Source: Trematomus loennbergii
Lineage: Eukaryota; Chordata; Actinopteri; Perciformes; Nototheniidae
DNA length: 64,000 nt
Direction: 5' to 3'
Assembly (NCBI GenBank): GCA_012861695.1
Contig: JAAOOA010000049.1
Span: forward strand, 974,001 to 1,038,000
In this document: piece after piece, positions 25,732 to 37,253 of the stretch
How positions within the stretch are numbered: the stretch's first letter is position 1
How the letters are laid out: each line of letters opens with the position of its first letter
Made by a program: the position numbers and the translations under genes
Notes under the pieces: model-generated
Seen by the model: only the letters and a program-made list of their open reading frames with translations
What the model was told of the DNA's origin: nothing
Databases searched by the model: none

Positions 25732-26252
25732 CAGGGGAGTCCAAACTACGGCCCGGGGGCCAAATTGAATCGTCCCTCAGCAAATTCAAAAAGTATAATG
25801 AAATATGGCCCACAAATGAAACTTGTGCTTGTCTTATATTGTACTTCTTAAATATATATGTTAAAATATATTAGACAGTAGTATTCATGTGTTAATACTG
25901 TAAGCCCACTTTTATAAATAAATTCAGTCAATTCATGTTGAAAACATTTTCTAACTAATCTTAGTTGAAAAAACAATAACTTATTTACATAACAAGCTTG
26001 AAATAGACCCTTCATATTTCCCCTTATTATAATCACTCTGAGGCTTCTGTTTTAAGGGATGAGCTGCCAACAAGAGAAATTAAACCCTATGGAGAGCTGT
26101 GATGTAGGCGCTTTTTTTCTTAAAGCATATTCATGTATCGAGCCTAATTGACCTACATCTTGCTAACTTATAACTTAACTTACGAGGCGATACCTCACCT
26201 CTATAAGTGGCCCAGCCCTTGGCATACTTTTCTGTATGTTTGGACACCCCTG
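25732..26252. mobile_element. hAT (Charlie-like) non-autonomous element
   Basis: The 521-bp element starts CAGGGGAGTCCAAAC followed by 'tacggccc', and ends GTTTGGACACCCCTG. The ends are inverted with one mismatch in fifteen. A perfect 8-bp duplication ACATAGAA flanks it (25724-25731 and 26253-26260). It has no coding capacity. Confidence 0.9.
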
Positions 26253-26349
26253 ACATAGAATGATCCTTATCTTCTCAAAGTGTGACACTCAAATCAATTC
26301 AGATGACATTACACTCACTATTTATAACTAAAAATACCTAAATCAATCA

Positions 26350-26547
26350 GAGGAAAACAAATAATGACAACTTCCTGCCAGCTCCTCCATCTGTATTTAT
26401 GTTATATCAATCCATTGACTGCTAACATCATACAGCGCTACGGCTCACTGTGTGTTGTTAGCAACATGAACTCAGTGGTCATGTGCCAGTCACTCTACTC
26501 TGATGCTGGTGGAGGGTAAGTGTTATTAGCTGAAAGCAGTGTAGGCG
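26350..26547 (+). repeat. local direct duplication, copy 2
   Basis: Partner of 23028-23248, about 3.3 kb downstream and in the same orientation, with scattered indels. It ends with the same 'ggtggagggtaagtgttattagctgaaagcagt' segment, including the donor-like site. Confidence 0.75.
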
Positions 26548-27257
26548 ATAAATGATGCCATACTACATTACTGACATAGTGCATGGTTGAGTCTCAAAGG
26601 GAAGGTTTTAAGAGGAGTATCGTGACAGGTTTGTTGGTCGTTCTCTCCAACACTTGTATAATGTGTGCTACAATGTGGGGGCTACTGGAGTCTTTCTCTT
26701 CTTCCTCATTGCCATCTGGTTCTTTTTTTCAGTCCATCTCTGCCCGAGTCTCGCACACAGGTTTAAAAGTCTGTCCTATCCACTGCGGCATTGTCTGGCA
26801 CAGAGCTATATATGCTAATGAATCTGCAAATGAGTTTGAAACCACGCGATGTTCCCATAATTGCCTGATAATCGTTCCCGCTCCTTGTAGGAAGTGAACG
26901 TGGCATCATCATCGCTCAGAGATATCACATCCGTTCATATGTCTCTAGTCACAATGAAAGAGCAGATTGGGAGTGTCCTGCTTCCTTCATGTGATTTGAT
27001 GTATCTGCAGGAGAACACAGGATATTGGTAGTTTCATAAAGCCTAAAGCTCAGGTCTGAGTAAGGTCCTCTGAGGATGGATGCAGCTGAGTGCCCCAACA
27101 TTCAGAGAGAGGAGTTGTATCTCAGGACTCACACTCTCTACACCCTCATAACCTTTGAATGACTATCACAACCACTGTAGGAGAAATAGAAGAGCCGGAT
27201 CTGTCTGTGTGTAATGTGCACAGTCTAATGTGTCTGTATTTTACAAACACAAACACA
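26548..27257. other. repeat-free sequence, possible conserved noncoding DNA
   Basis: No gene. About 26800-26990 has 'atgctaatgaatctgcaaatgag', which holds octamer-like and homeodomain-like cores, and no recognised repeat. Regulatory function is only a possibility. Confidence 0.25.
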
Positions 27258-27490
27258 ACTTGTCAGGAGGGTTACTTTAAAAATGCATTCCGTCCGCATT
27301 ACTAGTTACATGTAAAACAAAAAATGTAATCAGTAACTTTATTTGAGTATCACAATGTAAAAGTAATGTTGTGTGATGTTGATGATGGTTACTACTTTAC
27401 TAAAGTGTATTATATAAGACAACAGAACAATGTAACCTTGGAAGGGAGGAAACCAGTATATTTATGATCAGAAATATGTCCTCTGATTAT
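27258..27490 (+). mobile_element. dispersed repeat, family W copy B
   Basis: Starts 'gggttactttaaaaatgcattccg' and includes 'taagacaacagaacaatg', shared with about 32820 and 38660. Diverged and lacking the right half seen at 38700-38900. Confidence 0.5.
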
Positions 27491-27511
27491 TAGAGATTAT
27501 TATAAAGATAT

Positions 27512-27708
27512 AGGGGGTAGTGGTGGTCTAATGGATAGTGAGGTGGGCTGAAGATCGGAAGGTTGTGAGTTCAAATCCCGCCAGGAAAGCCACCACTAGT
27601 GTGCCCTTGAGTAAGGCACTTAGCCCTTAGTTACTCCAGGGAGAATGTCCCTGTAATCGGTCATTGTAAGTCGCTTTGGATGAAAGCGTCAGCTAAATGT
27701 AATGTAAT
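27512..27708 (+). mobile_element. tRNA-derived SINE
   Basis: The head is tRNA-like with an A box TGGTCTAATGG (27524-27534) and a B box GTTCAAATCCC (27569-27579), spaced as in pol III promoters. The tail 'tgtaagtcgctttggatga' followed by 'aagcgtcagctaaatg' is a 3' module shared by many teleost SINEs. The head would be transcribed by pol III if active. The copy is close to full length. No clear target duplication was identified. Confidence 0.9.
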
Positions 27709-28740
27709 ATTCAGCAGAAATCAAATCTGAGTTTTAGCTCAACTATAGTAACATATGGCTCTTCCTAGGGAAGTACAAACAAATACAAGAACAACATTAA
27801 TGAAATAGTTCAAAGTCCAGGTCTATTTAATATAGTACAGTGCAAAGATAGTACATTTCAACTAAAAAGGTGAAACTAAAACAAAAAAAAGCAGATTGTG
27901 TAAAGGCGGTGCGCCTAAGATGATTAAGTCTGTGTTTATTGGTATATCATCACTAATTGTGGGTGAATTGACTGAATACGAGCAGGTCTAATTATCTCTG
28001 GGACGTATAGATCTAAATGCTTAGCTCATTTGAATCTGTTTGCTGAGACAAACTGGTTTGGACAAGGTTCTCTTTTACTGAATTCACCTTTCAAATCACC
28101 CCAGTGTGTCATGAAACGTCTTCGTTCACCTTTAGTCAATGTGGTGCGGGGGGGGGGGGGGGGGGTGGTTGGGGGGGTCATGAATGAAACAACAAGATTA
28201 CAAGCAATTCAAACCTGTTTTCTCTGGAGCGTAAATGGCATCTCCCTTAGGGATAAGGTGAGAGGTTCATTCATCCGGGAGGTACTGGGAGTAGAGTCTT
28301 TGTAGGAAGGAGCCAGTTGAGGTGGTGTAACAGTTGTAAATATGCAGTGGTGTTTATTTGTAAATCATTTAGTATAATCACACAAATTCTGTGTTTTGTA
28401 TTTAGTGGTTCTGTGTTCTTCATTTATTGAATGTTCAATACCTGACAAGGTCGGAGATCAGTGGGCGGAGCCTCTGAGATGTAGTCAGTGTACTCAGAAG
28501 ATTCTTTTTGTGGGGACTTCCCCCTTTATATTGGGTCCCTCACGTTTCCTCCTCCCTTGTTGTAAATGTTCCACGTGAGAGGAGTCACTGTGAGGGATAA
28601 CACATGTAAAACTGATTTGTTCTATAAAGTCAGTGAATAAACGGAGATCGTCTATGCTGGTTAGGGTCTCATCCATCATCAACACAACACAACGCAGACA
28701 CGCTTATCCACACCGGTTACATAAATTATAAAGCCAAACA
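27709..28740. other. no gene; G19 homopolymer
   Basis: A run of 19 G at 28148-28166 is followed by a further G8. No supported gene or transposon was seen in the rest. Confidence 0.45.
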
Positions 28741-28796
28741 AATGTGCATTTGTGATATTGGGCTGTATAAATAGCCTTTGATTGATTGATTGATTG

Positions 28797-28826
<30 letters not shown>
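28741..28826 (-). repeat. LINE-type tail with (TTGA)n
   Basis: On the minus strand a (TCAA)n run of about 50 bp is followed by 'ggctatttatacagcccaatatcacaaatg', a tail seen on many fish retroelements. It directly follows the LINE coding relic at 28827-29080. Confidence 0.6.
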
Positions 28827-28828
<2 letters not shown>

Positions 28829-29080
28829 CTGCTTCAGGAAGAAAGGACCTGCGGTATCTCTCAGGGTATCCTGGAGGGGGGGGGGGGGGACATGTTGTCC
28901 AACAGGGAGGACAGCTTGGCCATCGTTCTCCTGTCTCCCACCTCCTCCACAGTGTCCAGAGGACCCCCCCCAGGACAGAAACGGCCTTCTTAACCAGTCT
29001 GTGGAGTCTATTCCCAGCAGAGCACTCCATAGAGAACAGCTGATGCCACCAGAGAGACATAAAAGGTCCCCCCAAACAAA
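28827..29080 (-). pseudogene. LINE ORF2 C-terminal fragment, minus strand
   Basis: A minus-strand frame contains 'NRLHRLVKKAVSVLG' and, in another frame, a Gly-Tyr-Pro-Glu-Arg-Tyr-Arg-Arg-Ser-Phe-Leu-Pro-Glu-Ala-Val motif. These are the C-terminal landmarks downstream of the reverse transcriptase in several fish LINE clades. A frame change lies between them, near a run of 14 G (28876-28889 on plus). Reverse transcriptase and endonuclease domains are absent. The (TCAA)n tail at 28779-28826 is its likely 3' end. Confidence 0.65.
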
Positions 29081-29219
29081 GAAGAAGTGTGCTCCATCCC
29101 TCCCTGTACAGAGTATCAGCGTTATCCTATGTGAGGATAATCCAATCAAAACTCTACTACCACTGCACATGTAGGTGTGTACACTACGCTGGTGTGCATG
29201 GCAACCAAGGCTGCTGTAG

Positions 29220-29400
29220 AGAGAGAGAAGGAGAGAGAGAGCTAAATGAGGTTAGCTCCATCACAGCGGAGCATCCTCGCAGACAGAGAGGCAGACAGAG
29301 GGAGGAGAGAGACTGTTTCACTCCTCGCTCGCTCTCTTTGGTGTCAGTGGCTCTAGCGACTCAGCAGCAGCATGGAGATGGAGCCTCAGAGATTCAGTAC
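29220..29400 (+). other. weak candidate first exon
   Basis: A purine-rich (GAGA) and CAG-rich stretch is followed by an ATG at 29372 in good Kozak context (A at -3, G at +4). It opens a short frame, Met-Glu-Met-Glu-Pro-Gln-Arg-Phe-Ser, and runs to a GTAACC donor-like site at 29401. This is the shape of a vertebrate 5' UTR plus first coding exon. No family was recognised, no TATA box or CpG cluster supports it, and short ATG/donor pairs occur by chance. Confidence 0.18.
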
Positions 29401-30206
29401 GTAACCTCTTTACTACTACTGCCTTTGTTTGCTGCTGTGTTTCATTCCCCGTCCAAGTACAGAAAGTATTCTTTGAAGTGGTGCATTTGGAGCGGATGTA
29501 TTGCTTTGCTGGGATTGTGTGTTTCATTAAAAGTTGGATTGCGCTCCACCTTTTGATTGTCAGATATATTAACATATATATATATAAACGGCTCTGTAGT
29601 GGAAGTTTTCAACATGAGCTGATTTTGATTGGGTGCCTGTTTGTACATTTAATTATTATTTAAAGAAAATCTGGTTTAGACAGCAAATACATCACTGTTA
29701 GAGTTATCTTTCAATAAAACATTTATTTCAACAATTTAGATTTCCCGTTGAATCAATCGCCTCTTTTTAAGGTCGCATATTCCATCCCGCAGGTCATCGT
29801 TTCAGATTTATCATTTGTCATTTTGGGCTGTGTACATAACATTTGATATCTGATGATCTTTTTCCTACGTTGTGACAAGGTGGAGGTTTTCTATCTGCTT
29901 GGCATGTGTGCGGTTTGCCCTGAGTGAATGATAGATCTAGATCTAGGTCTGTATCAAATAAGGAAATAAAATAAATGTGCTAAAAAAACTTTTGTATAAC
30001 GCTGCAAATAGCTCTGGTATTTAAGCAAGATTTCCATCTCCTAAATGCCTCTCATGAGGAATCTACAACAACACACCTGAGCTATCACAGCTCATCAAAC
30101 GTGTATTTCCCAACATCATAATGCAAATGAAACAACAGAAATACATCTAAATAATAAATGAGAGACACATTACACAGACAGCCGTTACATGCAGTACCTC
30201 CATCCC
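29401..30206. other. no recognisable feature
   Basis: AT-rich unique-looking sequence, with a short (TA)n at about 29574-29586. Confidence 0.4.
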
Positions 30207-30320
30207 TCACACACTTGAATACACCTCACACACTTGAATATACCTCACACACTTGAATACACCTCACACACTTGAATACACCTCACACACTTGAATATAC
30301 CTCACACACTTGAATACACC
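30207..30320. repeat. 19-bp minisatellite, six units
   Basis: 'tcacacacttgaatacacc' repeats six times at exact 19-bp spacing, alternating between 'ataca' and 'atata' forms. Confidence 0.95.
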
Positions 30321-31273
30321 TCACACTCAGGAGCCTCCGCACACCCTCTCTGATTCCCCCTGCTCTCGCTCATTATTCAGCCCCGAACAGAGTTCTATGA
30401 GCCGTAGTAACATCTTAACTTCACTCAGCCTTTATTTGAAGCTGCACACACAGACATTCATACACACACACCTTGGCTGTGCATGACATCATTCCCTCTT
30501 TGCTGCATTTTGTTTACTTTGCACTCATTCAGCCGCGCGGTCGGTTGGAGTGGAGGACAATTTTCTTATGCTCCCCGGGGTTTTATTAATACAGAAATGA
30601 AGTGCAATAACCTCACTTACTCTCTTAGCTTTTATCCAAGGTTAATTAGAATATGTCATACTATTTTGGACTGCCGGTAAATCTAATACTATTTTCACAT
30701 GTATCGTCTTCATTTCAATGTATTCATTCATTTAGTCAAAAACAAGCTGTGCTTTGTATGGATTCCAGAAGAACAGATGTTGGCAGGTGTGCACTCTAAA
30801 TTAAAACAGTGATCATGGTGAATATTATAACTGCTTAACATGAGCATGTCAACATCATGAGAAGGTTAGCAACCCACAAAGCTTGCTAGCTCAGAATGCA
30901 TGTAATGAATGGGTGTTCACACATTATTCCCATTAGTCTGCCGCCGCCCCTCAAATCATCAGATGAACAATTGAAACCAAGTTTAACAAGCAGCACTTAG
31001 CACCTTAATTGAGATAATTGTTTTAATTAATATTGGATTTTTCTCAATATAGAAAGCAGCCATGCAGCCATGTTTCCTCGTCACTGAGACATCCTAGCGG
31101 AAAATCCTGATATCCTCCGCTCTGAAGGAGATAGATGCTCATTGTAATGATGTAAATGTGAGGTAAATGCAGAGATGAACACAGAGCTGTTGACAACTGT
31201 TTTAAGGTATACTATGCAGGAGTGTACTTAAACACAATCCCTCTAAATCATCACTCATGACCAAATTGAAGTA
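30321..31273. other. repeat-free sequence, no gene
   Basis: No gene was recognised. The part at about 30480-30680 is free of recognised repeats and could be conserved noncoding DNA, but nothing shows it. Confidence 0.3.
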
Positions 31274-31380
31274 TGTGTGTGTTGGTGTGTGTTGGTGTGT
31301 ATTGGTTGTTGGTGTGTGTTGGTGTGTGTTGGTGTGTGTTGGTGTGTATTGGTGTGTGTTGGTGTGTGTTGGTGTGTATT
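31274..31380. repeat. 10-bp minisatellite (GTGTGTTGGT)n
   Basis: Ten or so imperfect units with occasional 'gtgtattggt' variants. Frames through it give Cys-Val-Gly-Trp-rich artefact peptides. Confidence 0.92.
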
Positions 31381-31538
31381 TGCAGCGAGCCGCAGCCCGG
31401 TCTGGATTTCTCTTGTTTTCTTATCGTTGTGTGTTAATGTGTGGCAGCCTTTGGGCAGTTGTTTTGAAGCTCGCAGCCAGTATCAGCGTGCAGGTGAGTC
31501 CAGACTTCATTGCACTCTGTGTATTTGATGTGTAAAGC

Positions 31539-31673
<135 letters not shown>

Positions 31674-32709
31674 CTGAATGAGAGCTAGCCAATCACAGAG
31701 CGGAAAGGGCGCAGTGACGGCTCCGGCTGCAATCCCAAAATCTAATCCCGCACATCAGAAAAGAACATTACATTTCTCTGATGCACTGCTGTGTTTTCTC
31801 CACAGTGCACTTTATTTAAAAAGTGATTTTTGTGCTGCTCTTTTTGATTGGCCCCTACACCCAAAGTACCAATGTACTGCAGTGCCCGTGTCCACACAGC
31901 CCTTCTGAGCTTTTTATTGATTCCAAATAGAAAACACATGCTGTCACATGTATTGAATGTAAGACTATAATCCCCATCAGTGCTCTCAGTAGGATCTGTT
32001 TCATGACAACAGCTTTCTGGATAAAGTCCTCAGTGTTCAACTCTGACTGCTAAATATCAGCTTGTTGTTACTCAAGTGTTTGAGAATACAAAATAACCCC
32101 AAATTATAACCTCAGGCGGCTTGTATACGACTTTAGATATTTTTTCTACTTATCATGTGGATTATTTTTTCATCCTAAATCATCTGTTGTGGGAACAATG
32201 CAGCACTGTAAGACAGGAGAGGAATCTGTTTAACATATTCATCCCCCCCTATTGCTTGTCTCTAGGGACAATAGGCGTCATTTTGGGGACGCTGGGCACA
32301 TGTCTCCACCACTTTGGAAATGGCCACCACTTTGCATCAGGATCATTTGTTAAAATGTTCTGAAAATAGCGTGCGCAAAGCATTGTACACTTTGAGACAA
32401 GAGAACATGTCCAACCTTAGGACTGGTCTCACTTCCTGGGTGTATTTCTGGTGACCCAAGTGGTGCAGTTTGGACCTACGACATGTTTAATATTAGTAAT
32501 AATTGAATAGAGAACAGTAAAGCAATTGTTGCTCCCACTTTGCAGCAGAGAGTAGTTACAGCGCTAGTTTTCAAAAACAGTACATTCAGCACATGTGTAT
32601 GTAAGTATTGTTTGCTGGGGAGCTTAATGCACTGGTGGCTCCCATGCTAGGGACAACTTTCCAACATTCCAACACAGGCTGGGGGAGTAACGGTTGATGG
32701 AGACACACT
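31674..32709. other. no recognisable feature
   Basis: No gene or structured repeat could be supported. Confidence 0.4.
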
Positions 32710-32870
32710 GCCTTTAGGGTTACTTAAAACATTTGTTCAGGTACAGTTACCTATAAATAAAATTAACCAGTAACCTAATCTTGGTCATAAGATGTTTTTA
32801 CTTACAGTTAGTGTGTTATGTAAGACAACAGAACAATGTGTCTTAAATGATAGGCTAGGCTACAGAATAG
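32710..32870 (+). mobile_element. dispersed repeat, family W copy C
   Basis: Shares 'agggttacttaaaac', 'ccagtaacctaatct' and 'gtaagacaacagaacaatg' with copies at 20790-21155, 27258-27490 and 38528-38945. Diverged and partial. Confidence 0.45.
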
Positions 32871-33309
32871 TTTACAATGGCTGTTTTAGTTTAATAGATG
32901 CATTACTCCTAAAGCCTGATTGTTAGTATGTAGAATTTACATCAATTGTTTGAATCTTTGAGTAAATGTTCAACAATATCATGTTGATATGACCAGATCT
33001 CCCAGCTGTAATCAGCACTAATCTACCCTGAGATACAAAATGACACTGCAATTAGGAAAAGAATCATGATGGTAGAAAAGCATTGCTGTTCAAATCTTTG
33101 AAGCTGTTGCGACGATACCCGTGTGTGTTTATAGAACCAGTCCATCTCTGTTTAAAGAGTGCTTACCTGCAAAAAGACACACATTAGGGAGCATCACGCA
33201 GAGCTCCAGCTTTCTAACGTGAATTATTACTGGACTCATTTGAGAAAGTATTCCCTCTCACATCATGAGGCCTGGATGGAGTTTGTACCTGCTGCTTGAC
33301 TTCTGAATG
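32871..33309. other. no recognisable feature
   Basis: Unique-looking sequence before the large minisatellite. Confidence 0.4.
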
Positions 33310-34563
33310 AAGGCAGGAGGAGAGAGGAGGCTGAGGAGAGAGGAGAGGAGAGGAGAGAGGAGGCTGAGGAGACAGGAGGCTGAGGAGAGAGGAGAGGAGG
33401 CTGAGGAAGAGGACGCTGAGAGAGAGGAGGCTGAGGAGAGAGGAGGCTGAGGAGAGAGGAGGCTGAGGAGAGAGAGAGGAGGCTGAGAGAGAGGAGGATG
33501 AGGAGAGAGGAGGCTGAGGAGAGAGGAGGCTGAGGAGAGAGGAGAGAAGGCTCAGGAGAGAGGAGAGGAGGCTGAGGAGAGAGGAGGCTGAGGAGAGAGG
33601 AGGATGAGGAGAGAGGAGGCTGAGGAGAGAGGAGGCTGAGGAGAGAGGAGGATGAGGAGAGAGGAGGCTGAGGAGAGAGGAGGCTGAGGAGAGAGGAGGC
33701 TGAGGAGAGAGGACGGTGAGAGAGAGGAGGCTGAGGAGAGAGGAGGGTGAGGAGAGAGGAGGCTGAGGAGAGAGGAGGGTGAGGAGAGAGGAGGCTGAGG
33801 AGAGAAGAGGCTGAGGAGAGAGGAGGGTGAGGAGAGAGGAGGCTGAGGAGAGAGGACGGTGAGGAGAGAGAGGCTGAGGAGAGAGGACGGTGAGGAGAGG
33901 AGGCTGAGGAGAGAGGAGGGTGAGGAGAGAGGAGGCTGAGGAGAGAGAGAGGCTGAGGAGAGAGGAGGGTGAGGAGAGAGGAGGCTGAGGAGAGAGGAGG
34001 CTGAGGAGAGAGGAGGGTGAGGAGAGAGGAGGCTGAGGAGAGAGGAGGCTGAGGAGAGAGGAGGATGAGGAGAGAGGAGGCTGAGGAGAGAGGAGGCTGA
34101 GGAGAGAGGAGGGTGAGGAGAGAGGAGGCTGAGGAGAGAGGAGGATGAGGAGAGAGGAGGCTGAGGAGAGAGGAGGATGAGGAGAGAGGAGGCTGAGGAG
34201 AGAGGAGGATGAGGAGAGAGGAGGCTGAGGAGAGAGGAGGCTGAGGAGAGAGGAGGGTGAGGAGAGAGGAGGCTGAGGAGAGAGGAGGCTGAGGAGAGAG
34301 GAGGGTGAGGAGAGAGGAGGCTGAGGAGAGAGGAGGCTGAGGAGAGAGGAGGTTGAGGAGAGAGGAGGCTGAGGAGAGAGGAGGTGAGGAGACAGGAGGC
34401 TGAGGAGAGAGGAGAGAGGATGAGGAGAGAGGAGGCTGAGGAGAGAGGAGGCTGAGGAGAGAGGAGGCTGAGGAGAGAGGAGGCTGAGGAGAGAGGAGGC
34501 TGAGGAGAGAGGAGGCTGAGGAGAGAGGAGAGGAGGCTGAGGAGAGAGGAGGCTGAGGAGAGA
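33310..34563. repeat. 16-bp polypurine minisatellite, about 78 units
   Basis: The unit 'ctgaggagagaggagg' is repeated for about 1.25 kb, with variants at one position (ggct, ggat, gggt, ggtt, cggt) and short deletions concentrated at the left side. The plus strand is almost pure purine. Because 16 is not a multiple of 3, all three minus-strand frames read a 16-residue Ser/Leu/Pro-rich cycle and stay open for 367-477 codons. These are composition artefacts with no gene support. The tract runs directly into (CA)n. Confidence 0.97.
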
Positions 34564-34565
34564 CA

Positions 34566-34654
<89 letters not shown>
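34564..34654. repeat. (CA)n microsatellite
   Basis: About 90 bp of CA with a few TA and AA interruptions. It abuts the polypurine minisatellite. Confidence 0.96.
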
Positions 34655-36296
34655 TGAATAAACTTTATTTATTTTACCAAAAAAGACAGTAAGAATTATT
34701 CATAATGCACATTCACAAGAACACAAAACGACACTGTTTATTGATTTAGGGCTGTTTAAACGTAAACATGTAAGTACAGTCTTGATTGGTTGTGTACAGA
34801 GCAACACATCTGAATATGACCAGAAAATATATCAAAATGTCCAACACAGAAGGACATTTCAGTTGCATGGAATATAAAGCGGAAAATCATTACCAAATGA
34901 TTTAAAGGACTGTATTTCGGTTTAAGAACATTTATGAAAATAAAAGAATTATTAAGATTTCATGTAACTGTAAGAACAGGTTTTTTGGCAGCTGTCTATT
35001 TTTTATCCCTGCTTCTTTTCGTCATGGGTTATGTAAACTGCTTAAAGTGTACAAATCCATTCCTTCTGCCTTATGGAATCAAAATCTAATTAACATGGGT
35101 TTCTTAACACAGTGGTAAGATCATTTCACCCACACTGCTTTTCAAATGGATTTGGCTTCACATTAGAAAGATTTCAGTCATGAAAGCCAAGACTGAAGCG
35201 CCCTAAACTCTAACCAGCAGGGGAGACACCACCAGGCTGATTGTATAGAAGTCTATGAGAGAGATTGATTTAATACCACAGTAACCATTTCATAATGCGT
35301 CTCATGTCTTCTGCTGTGTGATTGACATGTCAGTGCACATGTCCGTTAGACCTTTAACCCTTTACCGTGTGTGTTCAGTACACAGGAAGTTACATTTACA
35401 AAGTAGAAAAGACATGCCGTTTTCAATGGCCTCCTAACATATGTTGACTAATATGCTCGAAACTCTTAAACTCATTCAGTTAAGTTATAATAGTTTGATT
35501 TGATGTGAAAATAAAGTGTTCTTCCTGCCACATGCTGTGTTCAGATTAGTGTGCCTCTGCAGTACATCTTCATGTCATGCTTCAATTGAAACATTTCCCA
35601 GAATGCTACTTACCGACCAGAGCTGTGAACTGTGAAAAATGACACCAGAAACTCCTTGGCACATGTCCAAATCTGGCATAACATTTCCCTGAGATCGTTT
35701 TAAGGGATTAGCTGCTAACAAACATTAAAGCTTACCCAAAATATAATCTCTTTGATGGATCTGAAATATATATATTAAATATTCATGAACACTTCTGTGA
35801 AATCCTTTGCACAAATCAATCAGAGTGTGTCACATCCTTCATGTCAGCTGCCGACACTGCCTGAGCCAAATCCAACAGAACCCCCCCCCCACTGATCGAT
35901 GCCTCAGTATACACCTGCTGGAGCCAAACTAGATTCCTGCACAGATAAAATGCTTTCTGTCATTTTGGTCGTTACTAACTGAGTAGTAAGTAACTGTTTT
36001 GTTCCAGCAGTCAGCGGACAATGACTATGTTTGTTATCGGAGTGTTTGTTGGAGTAATGTTTGTTTTGCAATGGTTGCAGTTGGTTCAAAGATACTCATG
36101 CTTTGTTGATTTACTGTGACATTAAGAACTAGTCTGTATGATTGCATGGTTATTGCTTTTTAATGAAAACGTATCATTTCCTACGACCTGTTGACTTTAT
36201 GTAAAATAAATGGTATTAAAAAAAGTAAATATTGTTTATATGTGTTTGTATTGATACAGAGCCTTGTTAGAAAAATAGTCTCCATGTTCTTATACC
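34655..36296. other. no gene; one weak dispersed-repeat trace
   Basis: About 35205-35280 has 'ccagcaggggagacaccacc' and 'gtctatgagaga', reminiscent of a common fish repeat, without ends. A C10 run is at 35881-35890. Otherwise nothing. Confidence 0.35.
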
Positions 36297-36490
36297 TTAA
36301 AGGGACCCTTTTCTGCTTTTGGGGTTCTCCCTTCCCTGTAGTGTGTTTATAGGTTTTTGTGCATGTAAATGTTCTGCAAAGGCTAAAATCCCTGTGTTCC
36401 CTCTAGAGGGAATTTCTCTCCCACACACTCCCCCCCCCTGCCTGAAATGCCTCCATTGGACTCCTTTGTTTACTTCATGATCCACTAGTG
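36297..36490 (+). mobile_element. TTAAAGGG-ended repeat, family Y copy (left part)
   Basis: Starts TTAAAGGGACCCTTTTCTGC, continues 'gtttataggtttttgtgcatgtaaatg' and 'gcaaaggctaaaatccctgtg', and matches 55421-55505. It ends without a right terminus near 36490. Confidence 0.65.
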
Positions 36491-36885
36491 GACTGCAAAT
36501 AAGTCAATAAAGGAGCATGGCTGCTCATTCCCTGGCTCTCTAAAGAGTTTGGCTGGCTGTTTAATCTATGTTCACACTGAGACAGTACAACACAGAGAGA
36601 ACAGTACACCTATTGTGTAAGTACATACAAGCAGGTCCCACAGTATGATCACAAATACATAAACTCTGTTAAAAATCAGTTTTTTAAAAAAGTACAGGCT
36701 GCATTATGTGTTCTCAGCCTTGGAGAAACTTGACATGTTTTGGGATGTGTCTGAACCTCTCTATAGTGGTTCATTAATAAAACAGATATTTCAACGTGTG
36801 CCTACTTTGTTCATACTGTTGAGGTTCATTTCAGTAGTTGTGTGCTATAATGTATTTACAAAGTGTGAAGAGGAGGCAACTTTAG
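36491..36885. other. no recognisable feature
   Basis: Unique-looking AT-rich sequence. Confidence 0.4.
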
Positions 36886-37253
36886 AATAGGGAACATGTT
36901 CTTAGATAGAAATACCTAATTAGAGTCAAGTACTAGCTTATTGGTTATGAACAAGACTTCACTTTAAAATAGGGAACATGTTCTTAGATAGAAATACCTA
37001 ATTAGAGTCAAAGTACTAGCTTATTGGTTATGAACAAGACTTCACTTTAAAATAGGGAACATGTTCTTAGATAGAAATACCTAATCAGAGTCAAAGTACT
37101 AGCTTATTGGTTATGAACAAGACTTCACTTTAAAATAGGGAACATGTTCTTAGATAGAAATACCTAATCAGAGTCAAAGTACTAGCTTATTGGTTATGAA
37201 CAAGACTTCACTTTAGAATAGGGAACATGTTCTTAGATAGAAATACCTAATTT
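36886..37253. repeat. 83-bp tandem repeat, 4.4 copies
   Basis: Units start at 36886, 36968, 37051, 37134 and 37217 with the shared start 'aatagggaacatgttcttag'. They are almost identical (differences such as 'attagag' versus 'atcagag'), so the expansion is recent. Confidence 0.95.

Noticed and set aside
28679..29174. Overlapping frames on both strands as a host gene
   Set aside because: The minus strand matches LINE C-terminal motifs followed by a (TCAA)n tail. The plus frames are shadows.
33214..34655. Minus-strand frames of 367-477 codons rich in Ser, Leu and Pro
   Set aside because: All three frames are open only because the 16-bp minisatellite unit has no stop in any phase. They begin within (CA)n and have no non-repetitive domain.
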